DNA of 64,000 bases, taken from assembly GCA_963781785.1 (NCBI GenBank), contig CAWAHD010000004.1, forward strand, positions 496,001 through 560,000, given 5' to 3'. A model generated the notes under the pieces. The model was given only the letters and a program-made list of their open reading frames with translations. It was not told the origin of the DNA and did not search any database. Numbering within the stretch: the stretch's first letter is position 1; the number at the start of each line of letters is the position of its first letter. The translations under genes were made by a program, and so were the position numbers. Shown one piece after another: positions 62,796 through 64,000 of this stretch. This DNA comes from CAWAHD01 sp963781785 (GTDB lineage: Bacteria; Planctomycetota; Planctomycetia; Isosphaerales; Isosphaeraceae).

Positions 62796-62853
62796 GTAGG
62801 TCAGGCTTTCCAGCCTGACTTTTTGGGACGTCAGGCTGGAAAGCCTGACGCAC
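62796..62853. repeat. Double-hairpin palindromic repeat, copy 2
   Basis: The left arm (62796-62819) is identical to the 24-base left arm of copy 1. The right arm (62830-62849) matches the core 20 bases, with GCAC replacing CTAC at the edge. The spacer is TTTTTGGGAC instead of ATTTAGGTGC, so arms are conserved and spacer is not. It lies between the TIGR03067 start and the SGNH hydrolase stop. Confidence 0.9.
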
Positions 62854-62871
62854 GCTCGTTTCCCAGCGGTT

Positions 62872-63549
62872 TCACGGGCAAACAACAGTTGGGTTGATCG
62901 ATTTGCACGTCTGCCATGCGGTCTTCTGCAACAGTGTGCGGTCGTTCTGGTCAACGCCAACGACTTCGACGTCAATGCCGACGGGGTTCTGCTTGAACAG
63001 TACCGCAAGGAAAACGCAAGCGGCAAGGTACGACCCGGCGAGAGTGGGATGGCTCTGGTCGCGGTCGTGCAAGACCGGTTGATCATGCTCGCGGAGAAAT
63101 CGCTGCCAGACCACGCCGACTGGAACGACTGTCGCGCGCAGCTCGCGGCCGATGGCGTTGTACGCGTCGGTTATTGCCTGCTGAGACTCCGGCGCGTTCC
63201 GCCGTGCCCAGTTCATATAAAGAACCGTTTTTGAGTCCGCGCGCCGTATCGCTTCGTCAAAGAGTCGAACGTTCTCATGCATCCGAATCGCGTTCTTGAC
63301 CGGCAGCGTGCTCTGCTCCTGGAGCACGACAAAGTCGTATCGGCCGTCCTGGATCTCTTTCAGCGCCTCGCCGGCGTTCCAGTGAGTGCGGAGCGACGCA
63401 CCGCCCTTGCTGATCAGGCGGTGCTCGATGGGCTTGCCCCGCGCCGCCGCCAGTTGCGCGATCAGGCCCGGCAGGTCGTTGCGCGCGGTGAAGCTGTTGC
63501 CGATGAAGAGCACGTTCCTCGACTCGCTTTTCAATTTGCCGATGGCCAT
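62872..63549 (-). CDS. SGNH/GDSL-type hydrolase
   Basis: 225 residues from ATG 63549. Block I contains the catalytic serine (S19 in VLFIGNSFTA), and the C-terminal block has the Asp-x-x-His pair D164/H167 in DQSHPTLAGSYLAACVFL. The middle has YDFVVLQEQST, and GNSFT followed later by LQEQS fits the family of planctomycete and Bacteroidetes SGNH esterases near polysaccharide genes. No signal peptide is visible from this start, so the protein is cytoplasmic or the true N-terminus is further upstream. It may act on acyl or acetyl esters of sugars. The gene lies near the pectin lyase remnant operon but on the other strand. Confidence 0.82.
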   Translation of the reverse strand: MAIGKLKSESRNVLFIGNSFTARNDLPGLIAQLAAARGKPIEHRLISKGGASLRTHWNAGEALKEIQDGRYDFVVLQEQSTLPVKNAIRMHENVRLFDEAIRRADSKTVLYMNWARRNAPESQQAITDAYNAIGRELRATVVPVGVVWQRFLREHDQPVLHDRDQSHPTLAGSYLAACVFLAVLFKQNPVGIDVEVVGVDQNDRTLLQKTAWQTCKSINPTVVCP

Positions 63550-63771
63550 GTGAATCTGCCGCTCAGTCGATCGAACGGCGGCGAGCCTTGACCGACCGAG
63601 CTATCCTGACCAGGACGACGCCGGCCGAATCATCGATCCGGTGACTCACCACTTCGTCTTTCCCCTCAGTTCTGCTCAGTAACGATGCGATCTATCCCTT
63701 TCCCTTGCACGTTCGATTATCATTGACAAGATATTGAGCAGTCAATCCGACCGTTAATCACCTGATGGTGA

Positions 63772-64000
63772 ATGCCGATGCCGAGACTGCTGCCGATGAA
63801 CGAGTCGAGGCAACCCGGACGCGAACCCTTGGTCTCGGTCTTCTGCGGCGCGCCGGCCGTCGGCATTGGCCTGGGAACAATCGTGCTGCTATTGTCTTAC
63901 ATGCTTGGCTGCCCGATCGGCTCGGCGGACTTGTACAGTGTGGAGACGATCCCGAACAAATCAGTCGACCAGATGGGACGTCTCATTGGCACGAGGCCGT
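63772..64000 (+). CDS. Possible membrane protein, truncated by the window edge
   Basis: An ATG at 63772 opens a frame with no stop to the end of the window (at least 76 residues). The first 30 residues are polar and are followed by one hydrophobic segment (AVGIGLGTIVLLLSYMLG). Codon use is GC-rich at third positions as in the other genes. No family was recognised. Reading frame and start are plausible but unconfirmed because the 3' end is missing. Confidence 0.4.
   Translation, partial: MPMPRLLPMNESRQPGREPLVSVFCGAPAVGIGLGTIVLLLSYMLGCPIGSADLYSVETIPNKSVDQMGRLIGTRP

Overview
The window looks like a chromosomal segment from a high-GC planctomycete, most likely of the Isosphaeraceae type. The evidence is the combination of families: a beta-helix surface protein with the N-terminal LEGRTLLS motif, a PEP-CTERM protein, a ThuA/dehydrogenase/HEAT/cytochrome c giant of the PVC type, a TIGR03067 protein, a CehA/McbA-type PHP protein, and an ECF sigma factor overlapping a Ser/Thr kinase-TPR gene. 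The taxonomic level is inference; no rRNA or tRNA gene was seen.

Layout. (1) 0-14 kb is mostly housekeeping and envelope quality control: the end of a PIN/TRAM protein, an HtrA protease, RlmN, an MMPL-type RND protein, ClpC, a small membrane TPR protein, an AsmA-like protein and a CehA/McbA metallohydrolase. (2) 14-19.3 kb holds exported planctomycete proteins: a PEP-CTERM protein and a 4.3 kb gene for a ThuA, discoidin, beta-propeller dehydrogenase, HEAT and cytochrome c protein. (3) 19.6-51.9 kb is a surface-glycan island of about 32 kb: four paralogous GT2-GT4 fusions, a tandem GT2, GT2/GT4 pairs, a giant methyltransferase-coiled coil-GT4-GT2-GT4 protein, three free-standing methyltransferases, a sulfotransferase with a coiled-coil tail, a phytanoyl-CoA-type dioxygenase, a polytopic membrane protein and a WecB-type UDP-GlcNAc 2-epimerase. 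Its genes lie in alternating plus and minus blocks with remnants between them, as expected for a locus that grows by duplication and loss. (4) 51.9-59.5 kb carries a beta-helix surface protein and the kinase/sigma pair. (5) 59.7-64 kb carries a PL11 rhamnogalacturonan lyase coupled to a decayed esterase, a TIGR03067 protein, an SGNH hydrolase and palindromic repeats.

In the island, the epimerase would supply ManNAc-type sugar nucleotides. The fused glycosyltransferases would build chains. The methyltransferases, sulfotransferase and dioxygenase would decorate them, and the membrane protein may act at the membrane. This is inferred from families and neighbourhood only.

Caution: many conserved genes, including essential-type ones such as clpC and rlmN, are broken by single-base shifts, often at short G or C runs. 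In several places a paralog or the family sequence shows which base is missing or extra. This points to sequencing or assembly error rather than decay, so I give whole-gene spans across the shifts. The best biological leads are the reciprocal loss of catalytic halves among the four GT2-GT4 paralogs, the shared unexplained C-terminal tail of that family, the giant multi-enzyme glycosyltransferase, and a double-hairpin repeat present in two copies, one of which has become part of a coding sequence.
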